From Rhytidiadelphus loreus (Eukaryota; Streptophyta; Bryopsida; Hypnales; Hylocomiaceae), in assembly GCA_947034895.1 (NCBI GenBank), contig OX344764.1, positions 42,761,348-42,825,347 of the forward strand: a DNA stretch of 64,000 nt, given 5' to 3'. The translations under genes were made by a program, and so were the position numbers. This document shows, one piece after another, positions 23,283 through 34,227 of the stretch. Below the pieces are notes generated by a model, which was not told where the DNA came from, did not search any database, and was given only the letters and a program-made list of their open reading frames with translations. How positions within the stretch are numbered: position 1 is the stretch's first letter; each line of letters opens with the position of its first letter.

Positions 23283-23575
23283 GTACGGGTAGGAGAGTGC
23301 GGGTAGGGGCGACTGCGGGTGGACGACTACAGGTGGGCGAGGGCGACTGCGGGTGGGCGACTGCGAATTTTTGAGGGAGACCGCGGGTGGGCGACTGCGG
23401 GTTTGGCAGGGAGACCGCGGGTTCAGGAAGTGTTCTTGGGTGGGCAACCGCGGGTGCGCAAAAGGTACCTAGACCCGGTGGTGGACCCGAAGTCGCCCAA
23501 TTTGGACCCGCTGTCGCCCTCTCGAGACCCGCTGTCGCCCACGTCGGACCCGCAGTCGCTGGATACACAGTTGCC
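23283..23575. repeat. Array A1 of ACCCGC(A/G)GTCGCC units (left end / RING gene promoter)
   Basis: About 12 units. Those at 23283-23465 read GGCGACTGCGGGT on the plus strand, so they point out of the element. Those at 23470-23560 read ACCCGCTGTCGCC, pointing toward the RING gene at 23776. Orientation flips near 23470. Confidence 0.9.
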
Positions 23576-23599
23576 CTATCCATACTCGCCCCCCTAGAC

Positions 23600-23775
23600 C
23601 AAAGTCACTCGCCCTATATAGCCAGTAGCCCATCATCATGCTATCACCTTCATTTTCCATTGAGGCTTTCTGTCTTGCAACCTTTGTTGGCTGCATGCGT
23701 GACCCTTTCGGATAATATATATACTATTTTTTGCTATCATTTGGTTCTTAGAATTTTGCGACGTCCGCAAATCTC
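23600..23775 (+). promoter_or_regulatory. Putative promoter of the RING cargo gene
   Basis: A TATA-like CTATATAGCC at about 23614-23623 lies between array A1 and the ATG at 23776, which would place transcription start roughly 130 bp upstream of the start codon. Inferred from position and sequence only. Confidence 0.5.
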
Positions 23776-25713
23776 ATGGCAACTAGAGGTAGCAGTGATG
23801 GGTCCCTTCCGGTTTTTTCCACTGTACGCACTCCTGGTGCAATTAAGAAGGCTGCCAAAGACAAGACTAGAAAAAGGAGGGGTAACATTCACAAGAAGCG
23901 ATGGCATGTGTTGAACAATGATAACCACCTAGCTTTCAAAGAGTGGAACGAGGAGCCAGAGCCTTGGAGTATGCAGGTGTGCGAAGACTACATTGAATGG
24001 TGTCACATCGGGAAGTTCTTTCCGGCATGGCGCCATCATCACAACCGACACAATAACAAGGCAAATTTGAAGTATTGTGAAAATCCAGCTTTCATACGAA
24101 GGTGTTTAGAATTGTGGCAGGTCCTCTACAAAACCCCTTTTGTAGATAGGAATGAGGCCCCTTTGTTCATTGCTAGAGGTGCCTATGCTGAGGTCGCCTT
24201 GAACAAACAAGTTGATTGGACCACGATCAAAGAAAGTACCTACGTGGAGCGTCCAGAAGTTGGAATAATTCCAAGAGGGGTTCTCAAATTTCCGGAGGGT
24301 GGACTTGGGCCTTTTCGAAGTGATCCACAAAACAAAGAAACTCAAGAGGTGGACACGGAAGAATCAGAAGAGGATAATGATTCAGATGGCACACGGATTC
24401 CTAAGCTTGTACGAGTGAAGGAGCAGATTATCACCCCCGTCCAAGTTCCAGTTCCAGTTCCAGATCCAAATGTTCAAGCCGCTTCATCATCACGGGGAAA
24501 GAAGATGAAACATCCTGCGAAGGTGCGACGGTCCACCACGAAAATTAGATTGGCATCAGCCTCAACCACAATTGCGACTCCAATCTTGCCACCACAAGAC
24601 GCCAGCAACGTCTTCGACTTTGCTTTAAGTGACGACTCACCCGTATGTGCCACAAGTCACATTCCCATTCCACAGTCTGAATCTGATGTTGTTCACAATG
24701 CGATGACATTGGCGAAGGCTCTCGACCTCTTGAAGACCAAGGATGCACAAATTGCAACCTTAGAAGGTGATGTGAAGAAATGGCGGTCTACATGTGAACA
24801 AAAAAATGCTCTCATTTCTCAACAATCCAAAGAATTACAAGGCCTTCGAGAAAAAGAGCGTCAGACTTTCACATTGTCGGACATGGACGAAACCTTTGTT
24901 GAGCAGGATCCACATCACTTGGACAAGCTTGTTGGGGACCTCACTAGCGATGTCATTCACCTTTCTCCCCCTGCCAAGCGTACGAAGCGTTCTTCAATTC
25001 TTCCAATGGCACCACTTCCGTTCGTCTCAAGAGACTCTAGCAATCCGCACGTTGATGGTTTGCAAGGGACTCAGGATTCACTTTCGTTTCCTGCCATTCC
25101 ACATCTACAATCATCAAAGGAACTTGATTTGGCTGAGGAAAATAGAATGCTTCGAGAGAAGTTGGCAGTGTTGGCAGCGACATACTATCATTGGAAGGTC
25201 GCGTGCATTCTCTCCGTGGATCGATCTCAACAAGTTGCGAAAGAGCTAGACAAAGTTTCGAAGAACTTTGTAGCAAATGCCCCTAAACGAGAGAATGGAT
25301 TGACATCATGGGCATTGATGGAGGACATGTTTCCGGATAACATGTCCATGCTTGACGTGGCGGAAAAAAATGTCATAGACTGGGCACAAAATGGTTGGGA
25401 CCATGGAAATCAGATGTCTAGTCACTTCAACGAAAAAGACCAAAGTCTATTGTGGCCAAAGCCAGCTCATTTCGTCTTGGATCATACCAAATGCCCCATA
25501 TGTCTAGAACAATTTGGGCCAGAAGGAGGATGGACACTTGGATCATGTACACATGTGTACCATCCTCAATGTCTCATCACTCAATGTCTGATTAGACGAC
25601 GATGTGTGATTTGTGCAGCACCATTCCATGATCGCTTGTATACCATGTTCAACTTGATGACTTACATGCCACCTTCTTGGGAACACAATAGAGACACGAC
25701 GGCAGAGACATGA
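23776..25713 (+). CDS. Cargo protein 1: WCHI/LFP N-terminal domain plus C-terminal RING finger
   Basis: A 645-codon ORF beginning MATRGSS. A basic N-terminus leads into a domain at about residues 41-152 shared with two other cargo genes: YIEWCHIGKFFP (WCHI at 75-78), RHNNKANLKYC, RCLELW and QVDWTTIK. The middle is acidic and Ser-rich with a basic patch (KKMKHPAKVRRS) and a heptad-like coiled-coil stretch around 305-355. Residues 573-613 form a RING-type zinc finger: CPIC, CTHVYH, then CVIC (Cys/His ligand spacing as in RING-H2-like E3 ligases). The family role would be ubiquitin ligase; the substrate is unknown. The gene lies just inside the left end of the giant hAT behind array A1. The frame continues after the TGA, so the original protein may have been longer. 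Confidence 0.8.
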   Translation: MATRGSSDGSLPVFSTVRTPGAIKKAAKDKTRKRRGNIHKKRWHVLNNDNHLAFKEWNEEPEPWSMQVCEDYIEWCHIGKFFPAWRHHHNRHNNKANLKYCENPAFIRRCLELWQVLYKTPFVDRNEAPLFIARGAYAEVALNKQVDWTTIKESTYVERPEVGIIPRGVLKFPEGGLGPFRSDPQNKETQEVDTEESEEDNDSDGTRIPKLVRVKEQIITPVQVPVPVPDPNVQAASSSRGKKMKHPAKVRRSTTKIRLASASTTIATPILPPQDASNVFDFALSDDSPVCATSHIPIPQSESDVVHNAMTLAKALDLLKTKDAQIATLEGDVKKWRSTCEQKNALISQQSKELQGLREKERQTFTLSDMDETFVEQDPHHLDKLVGDLTSDVIHLSPPAKRTKRSSILPMAPLPFVSRDSSNPHVDGLQGTQDSLSFPAIPHLQSSKELDLAEENRMLREKLAVLAATYYHWKVACILSVDRSQQVAKELDKVSKNFVANAPKRENGLTSWALMEDMFPDNMSMLDVAEKNVIDWAQNGWDHGNQMSSHFNEKDQSLLWPKPAHFVLDHTKCPICLEQFGPEGGWTLGSCTHVYHPQCLITQCLIRRRCVICAAPFHDRLYTMFNLMTYMPPSWEHNRDTTAET

Positions 25714-26276
25714 TTTTGGGGACGAGACTTGCTTTGGAGTTGGCGAGAAGGCCTACATGATCAAGAAATGGGAGCTGCTGCCTCACAATTGAATTGGGAA
25801 ACGGACCCGCGTGAAATTCTAAGAGTGGCATTCAACCTTATGGGAAAAGGAGCTCACAATGCAGGGAAGAGGGCGTTTTTTTTCAATGCCTTGGTGGATA
25901 TTTTGATAAGACATCCCAAACCTTCAAGTGGGGTGCTCATCCGGAAGGACACCGTTGGAATTTTGAAGGTGAACAAGGGGCTAATTGTGATGAAAATGCC
26001 ACTCCAGAAGACTTGAATAGTATGGCTTACCTCGACTCAACATACGGGCCTTATTATCAAAGCCAAGCACTCGATTATCTATTGGAGTTACACTCTCCGC
26101 AAACTAAAAGGACACTTGAAGCTCTCAAGAACTTCAATGTCTTGGAATCTATTTTAGAAACAGATGGACCTGCTTCAAGGACTCGTGCTAAGAAGAAACT
26201 CGTTGTTGGAGAGTCCAATGATTACGAACAAGGTGCAACGAGTGGTTCTCATAACAATCCAATGGACTTGAACTAA
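25714..26276 (+). pseudogene. Coding-like extension of the RING gene beyond its stop
   Basis: After the TGA at 25711-25713 the same frame stays open to 26016 and looks protein-coding (NWETDPREILRVAFNLMGKG). A T homopolymer near 25877-25884 marks an apparent 1-base frameshift. The shifted frame then reads FKWGAHPEGHRWNFEGEQG and continues to a stop at 26276, ending in a basic SRTRAKKK stretch. Either the RING protein once extended to here, or this is a second small gene that has decayed. Confidence 0.5.
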
Positions 26277-27947
26277 ATATTTCTATGAGATACTTACTTC
26301 AACGGTGGTTCTAGTTAATCGTAGTAGTATACAAGATGTAAGGCCCATAGTATAAGGGCCATAGTATATCCATACTCGCACAATGTAGTACTCTAGCAAA
26401 AGTTAGGGTTCAGATGTTGGCTTCTAAAACTATACCGCCTTGGCTGTGTATTGTACTACTATGCTTATGGACAACAACCTTCTATTGCTTTGGTTTTGAA
26501 GGTTTGGGCATACTTATACATTTGTAGCCTAAAATGTAATTGGTGAAATGCAAATACATTTGTTGTAATGCCTCGCACAATGATTCCATACACGGTCCCC
26601 ACAAAATTGCTATCTTCAAATCTTTTAATGAATTTTTTCCTTTTGGATTTTTTCTCATACAACATGTTTTGGTTTACATGGAAAAATTTGATTCATTCCA
26701 TTCAGATTTTTTATGAGAAAGTTATGGACCATTTTGTTTGGCGGGCAACTTGAGTCTACAGCTTCTTCTTTTAAAAGTTGCTTGTAGGATTTGTTTCTCC
26801 AGGCAATTTCTACAATCTAAAAAAAAATTAGGTCCGGTCACATAGTTAACTTCACTTGATAGCACACTCTCACCATTTTCATTTCATTTTAGAGATATTC
26901 ATTATTTAAATTTTACAACTACATCTTACCTACTTCTACTCAACAATTTCTTAAAGTATCCAAAATTGTTTTTGAAAATTGTTTTTTTCCCACACATAAC
27001 CATAGGATCTTACACCTTACTAGTATGAGAATGTGTGGAAAAAATTTCAGAATTTTTCATCTTACAGATTGCAAGATATCCGCATTTAGAGTGAAAAAAA
27101 CAATTTTTTCAGCACATTGCTGGACTACATTATTTGACTTTTAACATTTTTCACTTTAATTTCTTGCACTACAGAGTTTTGAGCTTTAAACAAATATAGT
27201 GGAGAATTGAGTTGAGAGTCTAAATAAAAAAAAGGTTTTCAAAAAAACTTAATTTTCATTCTTAAAAAACTTGTAGAATAGAAGTACATATGAGATTGAA
27301 TGAAAATCTATTTTCTTTCTAAGATAGAATTAAAATGCACTAATCCCCACGGTCAAATTGTTGTTGCAAGCAAACTAAACCATGTCAAACTTCTTTTCTT
27401 GAACAATTGCCAAAATTGCGTTCCTAAATTAATCTTACAAGGTATTTTTCCCACCAGAAGCTCTAATTGCCCAATAAACAAGATTGTCCATAACTTTCTC
27501 ATAAAATATCCAAATGAAATGAAAAAAAGCTTTCCGGATAGACAAAATTATAATCTATGAGGGAAAAAAACTTAGAAAAATAAATTCAAATGCTTGTCAC
27601 ATTTTTTTGCTGCCCATTCTCCCCTGCTTTGGAGTTTGGACTATATGGGCATAACTTTTGTTCCCGGGCACCGATTGGAAAAAAAGTTATATTACCACAA
27701 AGGTAATCGTTTTTTCTATCTTCAAATAAAGTTTCAAAAATTCAGTCCCAAATTTCAGCCCGTAGGTACCATCTCTGACATCCATTCTTGCAAAGACACC
27801 AAATTCATAGCCCTCGTATTCAAAATATAATAAAAACATATGTACATTTCAAAAACAAAGGTGTGAATTTCTTTATTCCATAAAACCTTTGGAAAATCAA
27901 AAATTGGAAGGCCAAATTGTTTTTTTCTACCACACTAGATCCAACCA
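26277..27947. other. AT-rich spacer between convergent cargo genes, with an imperfect inverted repeat
   Basis: No supportable gene. The segments at about 26690-26755 and 27460-27535 are imperfect reverse complements over about 70 bp, with core TTATGAGAAAGTTATGGA against TCCATAACTTTCTCATAA. Several short plus-strand ORFs here are low complexity. Confidence 0.5.
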
Positions 27948-29447
27948 CTAAGCATTTTTTTCACTATTCACAAAGTCACTTTCTTTGGGCTCCGGTCTCA
28001 TTCTTTGAAGTTCCGCACAGGTGGCACCTATGCCTTCATAGGCCCACTTGCGCCATTCCTTAAAATAAAGGATGTGGCGCTCCAAGTCCAATATGCCCTT
28101 GTGCAACAACTCTTGTTTTTTCTCCAGTAGCTTCACCAAATAAAAAAGCGTTGCTCTTTCTTCTGTATTGCTACCATAATCCGGAGCTAAAGCCAAGATG
28201 CCCTCTTTTTTGGCTTCTTTTAAGGCATCATCATAATATTCCATCTCTAGCTCACGTATTTGAAGATTCAAGCTTCTCCTTTCGCTTTGATGGGACCATT
28301 TATCACGTTGCAAAAGATCAAGTTTATTTTGAAGCACCGCTAAATCATCGGAAATGTGTGCTCGACCGTCTTTGATCTTCTTGAAATAATTTACTCTACT
28401 TTTGTTTAACTTAGAGTAAATCTTCTCATTTTCAGCAACGGCGTTTTCAGTCGCCTCTAACTCCTTCTTCAACCCATCCACAACAGTTGGATTCACTGGA
28501 AGATGTTGTACCTTCTCTTTCAAATTCATAAGATCCGCTACTGTTGAAGTCAAAGCTGCTCGTGCACTTTCGATCTTAGTGCCCAACATCTCCAAATTGT
28601 CTTCCGAATCATTGTCACTACTTCCGCTAGACCCAATGTTTGCACCAGAACGGTCCACATTGATCGGTACATGAACATCTTCGCTTTGTTTTTGAATCTT
28701 GGACAATGATTGCGGCTCCTCAAGCTTCCTCTTGCCCTTCTTGTCAACTTGAATGTCTTCAGCCGCCTCTTGTTTTTCTTTGCCAATGTCTTCGTCGTCA
28801 CTCTCAAAAGAATATCCATCGTATTCGTGAGTGTGCTCATCTGAGCTAGAAGTTGAAGACCATTGAACTTGGTCATCACCAACAACCAACTTGCTAGGCT
28901 TTGCCTCTAAAAGCTTCTGATTTGCTTGAAGAAGTCCTTCTTCATCCAGCACTATCGATCTGTCTGGGCGGTCACCGATAGGAAGCTCCTTCAAGGTTGT
29001 CCAATCTACCTTTTTCTTCAATTGAACTTCAACGTACACCATTTGCACAAGATAGAAAGAGAAGTTGTCATTTTGATAAGGCTGGGACTCCAAATAGAGT
29101 TGCTGCCATACCTCCAAACACCTTCGCTGGAAGACAACACTCTTGCAGTAAGCCAAATTTGCCTTATTAGACTTCACGTGCAAAGGGTGTCGCCAAAACG
29201 GGAACAACTTGTTGATGTGGCACCAATCCACATATTTGTTTACAGTTTCATATGTCCAAGGCTCTAGTTCTACTTCCCATCCCAAAAAGGCCTTCATCTT
29301 TGGATGCAACAAGATGGGTACACGCTTCTTGCGAGGTTTGCCGCTCCTTTTAGGATCCTTGTCACGAACCGCCTTTTTGTTGAGCCGAAGTCGGTATCTT
29401 GACAAACCGTGTGGCGGTTGAGAGTCCTCGCCCTCCATAACGATCAC
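27948..29447 (-). CDS. Cargo protein 2: WCHI/LFP domain plus coiled coils
   Basis: An intact 499-codon ORF. After a basic N-terminus (KKAVRDKDPKRSGKPRKKR), residues about 43-153 match the N-terminal domain of the RING cargo gene: PWTYETVNKYVDWCHINKLF (WCHI also at 75-78), KSNKANLAYC, RCLEVWQQLY and KKVDWTTLKEL. An acidic Ser-rich linker follows (about 190-300), then long coiled-coil-like segments (about 300-470), with no RING. The gene is read leftward, convergent with the RING gene. Upstream lie the shared cargo promoter block (29661-29702) and array A2. Function unknown; the shared domain is probably an interaction or DNA-contacting module, but nothing in the sequence proves that. Confidence 0.8.
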   Translation of the reverse strand: MIVMEGEDSQPPHGLSRYRLRLNKKAVRDKDPKRSGKPRKKRVPILLHPKMKAFLGWEVELEPWTYETVNKYVDWCHINKLFPFWRHPLHVKSNKANLAYCKSVVFQRRCLEVWQQLYLESQPYQNDNFSFYLVQMVYVEVQLKKKVDWTTLKELPIGDRPDRSIVLDEEGLLQANQKLLEAKPSKLVVGDDQVQWSSTSSSDEHTHEYDGYSFESDDEDIGKEKQEAAEDIQVDKKGKRKLEEPQSLSKIQKQSEDVHVPINVDRSGANIGSSGSSDNDSEDNLEMLGTKIESARAALTSTVADLMNLKEKVQHLPVNPTVVDGLKKELEATENAVAENEKIYSKLNKSRVNYFKKIKDGRAHISDDLAVLQNKLDLLQRDKWSHQSERRSLNLQIRELEMEYYDDALKEAKKEGILALAPDYGSNTEERATLFYLVKLLEKKQELLHKGILDLERHILYFKEWRKWAYEGIGATCAELQRMRPEPKESDFVNSEKNA

Positions 29448-29654
29448 TTCGTCTCAAAAGTAGCCAACTAAGTACTATGCGGTTTAGGGTTGCAAGCCTA
29501 AACCGTAGGTGTAAAAAATGCTAAACGTAATCCTATCACATTTAACATTTACAAAAATACAATGTTCTCGTGAAACACCCTATGTCATCCAAGCGTGAAT
29601 AAAATGAGCCGTGCAAAGGGACAAAAATCCCCCCCCACAACTCAAACCCCTAGC

Positions 29655-29705
29655 TTCTGTGCACGCATTCAGCCACGTCAGTAGGTGAAAGACAGTGCGC
29701 AGAAT
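29655..29705 (-). promoter_or_regulatory. Shared cargo promoter block P2
   Basis: GCACGCATTCAGCCAC, then GTAGGTGAAAG, then CAGTGCGCA, about 210-260 bp upstream of the start of cargo gene 2. The same three words in the same order occur upstream of the kinase gene, the 36-kb gene and cargo gene 3. Confidence 0.7.
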
Positions 29706-29719
29706 GCCAGGGAAAATTT

Positions 29720-30121
29720 AATGGCGACTGCGGGTGGAGGAGAACTCTGATGTACCTGAGGTCGCCCCTAGGGCGCGTGCGGGTCCTAAGGTGGGGCGAG
29801 TACGGGTCAGCTCAGTGTTCCAGGGCGACCGCGGGTCCGGAAGTGGGGCGACTGCGGGTCAGCGCAAGTGCTCCAAGGCGACCGCGGATCCTAGAGTGGG
29901 GCGACTGCGGGTCTGGACAGGTGCTCCAACGCGACCGCGGGTCGAAGGAGCCCAAGCGAGTGGGCGACCGCGGGTCCAGGGCGACTACGGGTCCTAGGCG
30001 ACCGCGGGTCCAGGACGACAACGGGTCCACTTTGCGAAGGCGACCGCGGGTCCTGGGCGACAGCGAGTCCTGGGCGACAGCGGGTCCTGGACGACCTCGG
30101 GTCCCAGGCGACCGCGGGTCC
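29720..30121 (-). repeat. Array A2 of ACCCGC(A/G)GTCGCC units
   Basis: About 15 units, nearly all GGCGACYGCGGGTCC on the plus strand, so ACCCGCRGTCGCC on the strand of the gene it precedes (cargo gene 2). Spacing is about 17-18 bp in the distal half (29963-30121). One unit at 29753 is inverted, near the gene-side border. Confidence 0.9.
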
Positions 30122-30124
30122 ATC

Positions 30125-31884
30125 TATTAATGCATGGACTTTTCTTTTCTTTCTTAGTACATGTTTATAGATTGTGATATTTTTTTCCATTTTTCCTTGC
30201 GCTGGGAAAGTGGCGATACTAAATGTTACGGAGGGGCTCCAAGCTTCAACATTCATCCACGTACTGGATAGAAAATGTGATACTAAGTATCTAAAATTCT
30301 ATTTTCATTTACATTGTGGCGATTTCATCAAAGACTTTTCTAGAAGTTGAAGTTTTTCTAGCAATTTCATCCAAAATTTTCCTAAAAAATTCCTATAGCT
30401 TATAGCTAGCCTAAATTTTTTGTTGCTTTTGAGCACCAAATCTCAAGGGAAAAAAAAAGGATTGTGAGCTCAATTCCATTTGTGTTGCAAAATTTATGGA
30501 ATACTAGTTTATACTTTATACTATATTTGGGGAGCCATTAGGGTTGAGGTCGGTTGTGGTACAAATGGATTCCTTATTGATTATCTGAACAAAAGTTAAA
30601 TCTTTGCAATTGTTTTAGAAGAAGTTCTTGTTAACTAATTTTTTTCTTATTAATTAATTTCATTGTTAATTCTTAATTTTATTGTAAATGACTTATTTCA
30701 TTGTTAATGACTAATTTTATTGTTAATAACTAATTCAATTGTTAATAACCAATGTTATGATTATTAAGTATTAACCATTGCAATTGTAACAATAATGTCT
30801 TTGTAATTGTTTTGACATGAGATGTTCATTATGTATTTTTGGATGTAGACTCAAATTACATACTATGTTACACACACTAATTTTGGTAAATTACATGCCT
30901 AATAACTAAATTTCTTGTACGGACACAAATCTATAAATGAAAGTCATTGTTGGACTTATATCATACTCCAACCATCTATGAAAGAATGTGTGTTTTTATC
31001 AATTTGGATGACATATACCAAAAAATTGAATATGGTAGGAAAAAATTATGCTACTAGGAATAATATATATGGTAAAACCAGATTTACATTTATTATTGAA
31101 TTCATCCAAGTTTTCTCGAATTGCGTGTTTAATAAATGACAAAGATTATGGCTACATATCTTTTTTGCAATATCCACTCTTGTTTCATTGTCTCAAAAAA
31201 AAAAAGGGGTCGCAAGAAGTCAATGAACTTCCTTTTTCCAAATAAAATAAATAGGAAGAGAGCGAAAAAGGTTAAATAAATAAATAAAAACATCTCTCAT
31301 CTATTTTGAAATAGGTAAAGTACGAATAAAAAGGAAAAGTCTAAAAAAGTCTAAAATGTATGTTTCCTATATTTGAATTAGAATAAATAGGAAAAAAAAA
31401 ACAACTTGCTTTTATTTTTGGAAATAGAAAAAATAATAAGAGAATGTAAATGATGTATGGCTTACATTTTTTTAGGGATTGAAAAAACAACTATTTGAAT
31501 TCAATGACCATGAAAGTAAAACTCCTTTCAAGTGCATACTAGCACATTTTATTCAAGAAATAATACAAGTCTTCAACATCAATTACCAACTAATTTATTT
31601 TCATTTTCTTATTTTCCTTGCGTCCATTATATACTACGGAATCAAAAAGGACCAAGAACATTTGAATTCAAAAGTTGTTATACTTTGCATAACAATGTGT
31701 AAAAGGCCATATTCAATATATACAATTTGACAAATAGCCCATTGAGTAATTGTTTTTCTAAAGACAAGGCGCGTAGCATAAAATTCCTTCATATATTATA
31801 GGAAAATATTACAAAGTAAGCAACACATAATTGGCCACCAAGCTCATTGCTTGCAGCACTAAACTCTTGCTCTAGACTATCCTA
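30125..31884. other. AT-rich spacer
   Basis: No supportable gene between array A2 and the 3' end of the kinase gene. It holds an about 20-bp degenerate tandem repeat at 30640-30765 (ATTTTATTGTTAATGACTA type, about 5-6 copies). Confidence 0.6.
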
Positions 31885-33477
31885 TTACAAAGATGAGTCT
31901 CGGAACACCAATTCGGGGGGCATCATGGACCATGGTGGAGACATAAGGGAATTTGTGATCTCTATACACGTTGGTCTCTTCTTTGGGTCAGTGTTCACGA
32001 GTTCACGCAACTTCATTCCAAAGTACATTGATCCCTCGCGGTTCTTGAACAAATCCTTGTCCCAATCGTCCATATCACCAATTCTCATCCATTCGGTCAA
32101 CTTCCCAATAGAATACGAGTCTGACTGTTGCGTATATTTATACCGTTGTTGCATGATCAGTATGCTTGTATCGGAATTTGGAGGTCCATATGCATAAAAC
32201 AACTCCGGGGCAATCCACCAACGACCTTCTCGGTATTGATCCTTCTCGGCCTCAGATGGCTTTCCAAAATGTGAAGGCGCGTTTTCGTCAAAACAACTTG
32301 ATATTCCAAAATCACAAATTCCAATGTTGATTATGTCGTTTGAATAATCCAGAAAATGCAACATGATGTTCATGGGAGACAAGTCATTGTGTAGCACGCG
32401 GCACTTGTGCATGAGATTTGTCACATATACTAAAGCCCATGCCAACTTTGCCTTGTGCCTTCGGAAGAGACCAAGTTCTTTTTGTTTCTCTTCAGGAAGT
32501 CTTGTGGCTTTTTGCATTTCATGCCAGTCAATGGTTGGTGATACAGAACGATCTAAATGCCTCAACTCATTCAAATGGCCCCCATTCCACCACAAAGTGT
32601 ACGCTTCATTCGTGCGAGAATGAATGGCAAAAAACTTAATGATGCCAGGGTGGTTCAAGGGGCATGCAAGGGCCTCCATGGATCGTTGCGCTCTCCCCTC
32701 GCGCGGGTTTATTGCCTTGGATACTTTCCCAGCAAAAGCGATGTAGCTTGGAATTGTATCCATTCCTTCAATGCGTACCTTACGCACTTTTGCATACCCC
32801 CCTTCACGTTCAAAAGCACTAAGGGGCACCACTTTCGCCGTATCGGGGATCCACGTGATACACAATCCACCATCTCGTGCAAATGCTGCCTGCACCGCTG
32901 CATTTTTCCACTTAAAACCCCTTGCCGAGCCTCTTGCCAATTTCTTCACTGCGCTGGACCACCACTCCATTTTTTGGCGGAATGCCTTGATGTCTTCTGA
33001 TTCCTCTACTATCGGAAGAAACGGTCGATGTTCCTCCATCAATTTCTTGGTATTGAACATCACCGCTTTCAATGTGTTATCAAGCCATTCAAATAGTCTC
33101 GAAGAATATGTCAAGTCAATGTCTGCGAAATCATCGGATCCCTTTAGCTTGGTTAAAATCCGTGCTTGTAAATCGTTTGGCAAGGCCACACTACCAGTTG
33201 TAGGACACCTCAAATAGCTTGCCTCCAAGAATTGTACACTTTTCCCTGCGTACCACTGGAGACACGCTTCGTATGCATATCGGGTATAACTCGGGGGAGG
33301 ATAGTTGGAGTCCTTGTCATGTGCTGACTTCTGCTTCTTGCCCTTCCGTCGCTCTTGACTCCCTCCTTCTTCGTTTTCATTTATAGCTATCGGAACCTCG
33401 AAAAAAATTGGATCATCAAGGTCCAGATCCCATAAAGACTTTCTCCTTGTAGTGTTGCCTTCATGTGGAAAAGCCAT
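31885..33477 (-). CDS. Cargo protein kinase
   Basis: An intact 530-codon ORF with a protein kinase domain in the C-terminal half: glycine-loop-like GGYAKV (226-231), candidate ATP-binding Lys in AFAGKVSK (Lys251), catalytic loop HNDLSPMN (363-370, with N in place of the R of HRD), DFG (389-391) and APE within WIAPELFY (423-425). The N-terminal about 190 residues are not recognised; they start basic/acidic and contain helical WEWW-type segments. All key residues for phosphotransfer are present, so activity is plausible; non-RD loop chemistry is expected. It is encoded inside the giant hAT, read leftward, with the shared promoter block and array A3 immediately upstream. No introns are apparent. 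Substrate unknown. Confidence 0.85.
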   Translation of the reverse strand: MAFPHEGNTTRRKSLWDLDLDDPIFFEVPIAINENEEGGSQERRKGKKQKSAHDKDSNYPPPSYTRYAYEACLQWYAGKSVQFLEASYLRCPTTGSVALPNDLQARILTKLKGSDDFADIDLTYSSRLFEWLDNTLKAVMFNTKKLMEEHRPFLPIVEESEDIKAFRQKMEWWSSAVKKLARGSARGFKWKNAAVQAAFARDGGLCITWIPDTAKVVPLSAFEREGGYAKVRKVRIEGMDTIPSYIAFAGKVSKAINPREGRAQRSMEALACPLNHPGIIKFFAIHSRTNEAYTLWWNGGHLNELRHLDRSVSPTIDWHEMQKATRLPEEKQKELGLFRRHKAKLAWALVYVTNLMHKCRVLHNDLSPMNIMLHFLDYSNDIINIGICDFGISSCFDENAPSHFGKPSEAEKDQYREGRWWIAPELFYAYGPPNSDTSILIMQQRYKYTQQSDSYSIGKLTEWMRIGDMDDWDKDLFKNREGSMYFGMKLRELVNTDPKKRPTCIEITNSLMSPPWSMMPPELVFRDSSL

Positions 33478-33564
33478 GTTGTACTTAGGAACAATTCAAA
33501 ACCGTAGTTCAAAATTCGTAGATTGAAAGGGTAAAAATTCCCCCCCCAATTGAAACCCCAGCCC

Positions 33565-33612
33565 ACGGGCACGCATCCAGCCACCTGAAGGTAGGTGAAA
33601 GACAGTGCGCAA
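33565..33612 (-). promoter_or_regulatory. Shared cargo promoter block P3
   Basis: GCACGCATCCAGCCAC, GTAGGTGAAAG, CAGTGCGCA: nearly identical to the block before cargo gene 2, including a C-run on its gene side (33540-33547; compare 29629-29636). Confidence 0.7.
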
Positions 33613-33656
33613 GGCTAAAGTAAGGTGAGAATTGAAAGTGGGGCTAACGCTTAAGT

Positions 33657-34048
33657 ACCCGAAGTCGCCTCAGGGCGCGTGCGTTTGGGTGACTGCGGGT
33701 CTGAGGAGGGGCGACTGCGGGTCTGAAGACAGCGGGAATGGGCGACTGCACATTTTTGGAGCGCTGAAATGGGCGACTGCGCATCAAGGGCGACTGCGGA
33801 TCGTGGGCGACCGTGGGTACCAACTAAACCATCCCGAAACTTGCACACGCGGTCGCCCACAAAGAAGACTCTTCGACCCGCAGTCGCCCCCTACGCGCAG
33901 TCGCCCCACTGGAGATTGAATTTGCATTTTCCAGAAAATTAGTCTCCCTCCTTGACCCGCAGTCGCCCCCTACGCGCAATCGCCCTGATTCAAATGTGTT
34001 TTTTGCTTCGTCGATGACCCGCGGTCGCCCCTGACCCGAGGTTGCCCT
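33657..34048. repeat. Array A3 of ACCCGC(A/G)GTCGCC units
   Basis: The units nearest the kinase gene (33690-33820) read ACCCGCAGTCGCC on the kinase strand. The distal units (33850-34048) have the opposite orientation. One inverted unit sits at the gene-side border (33657). Confidence 0.85.
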
Positions 34049-34227
34049 AAACCAACAACCAATCTGACCCAACACTAATTAGCATCTGCAGCATATTCTA
34101 ATTGATTTTTCCTTATCTCACATCCAAAATTGGTAATAAATGTTAGGTGTCAGTTCATATCAAAGACATAGCAAGGCAATGGAAGAATTATTCTCACAAT
34201 GTGAAGGATTTCCCAAACCCTAAACCC

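Noticed and set aside
29734..30256. ORFs in several frames over array A2, and likewise over arrays A1, A3-A7
   Set aside because: GC-rich repeats keep many frames open. The predicted peptides are monotonous (RGRP, TAGPE types) and lack domains.
31200..31470. AT-rich stretch resembling plastid DNA
   Set aside because: No plastid gene or recognisable conserved block could be identified. AT-richness alone is not evidence.
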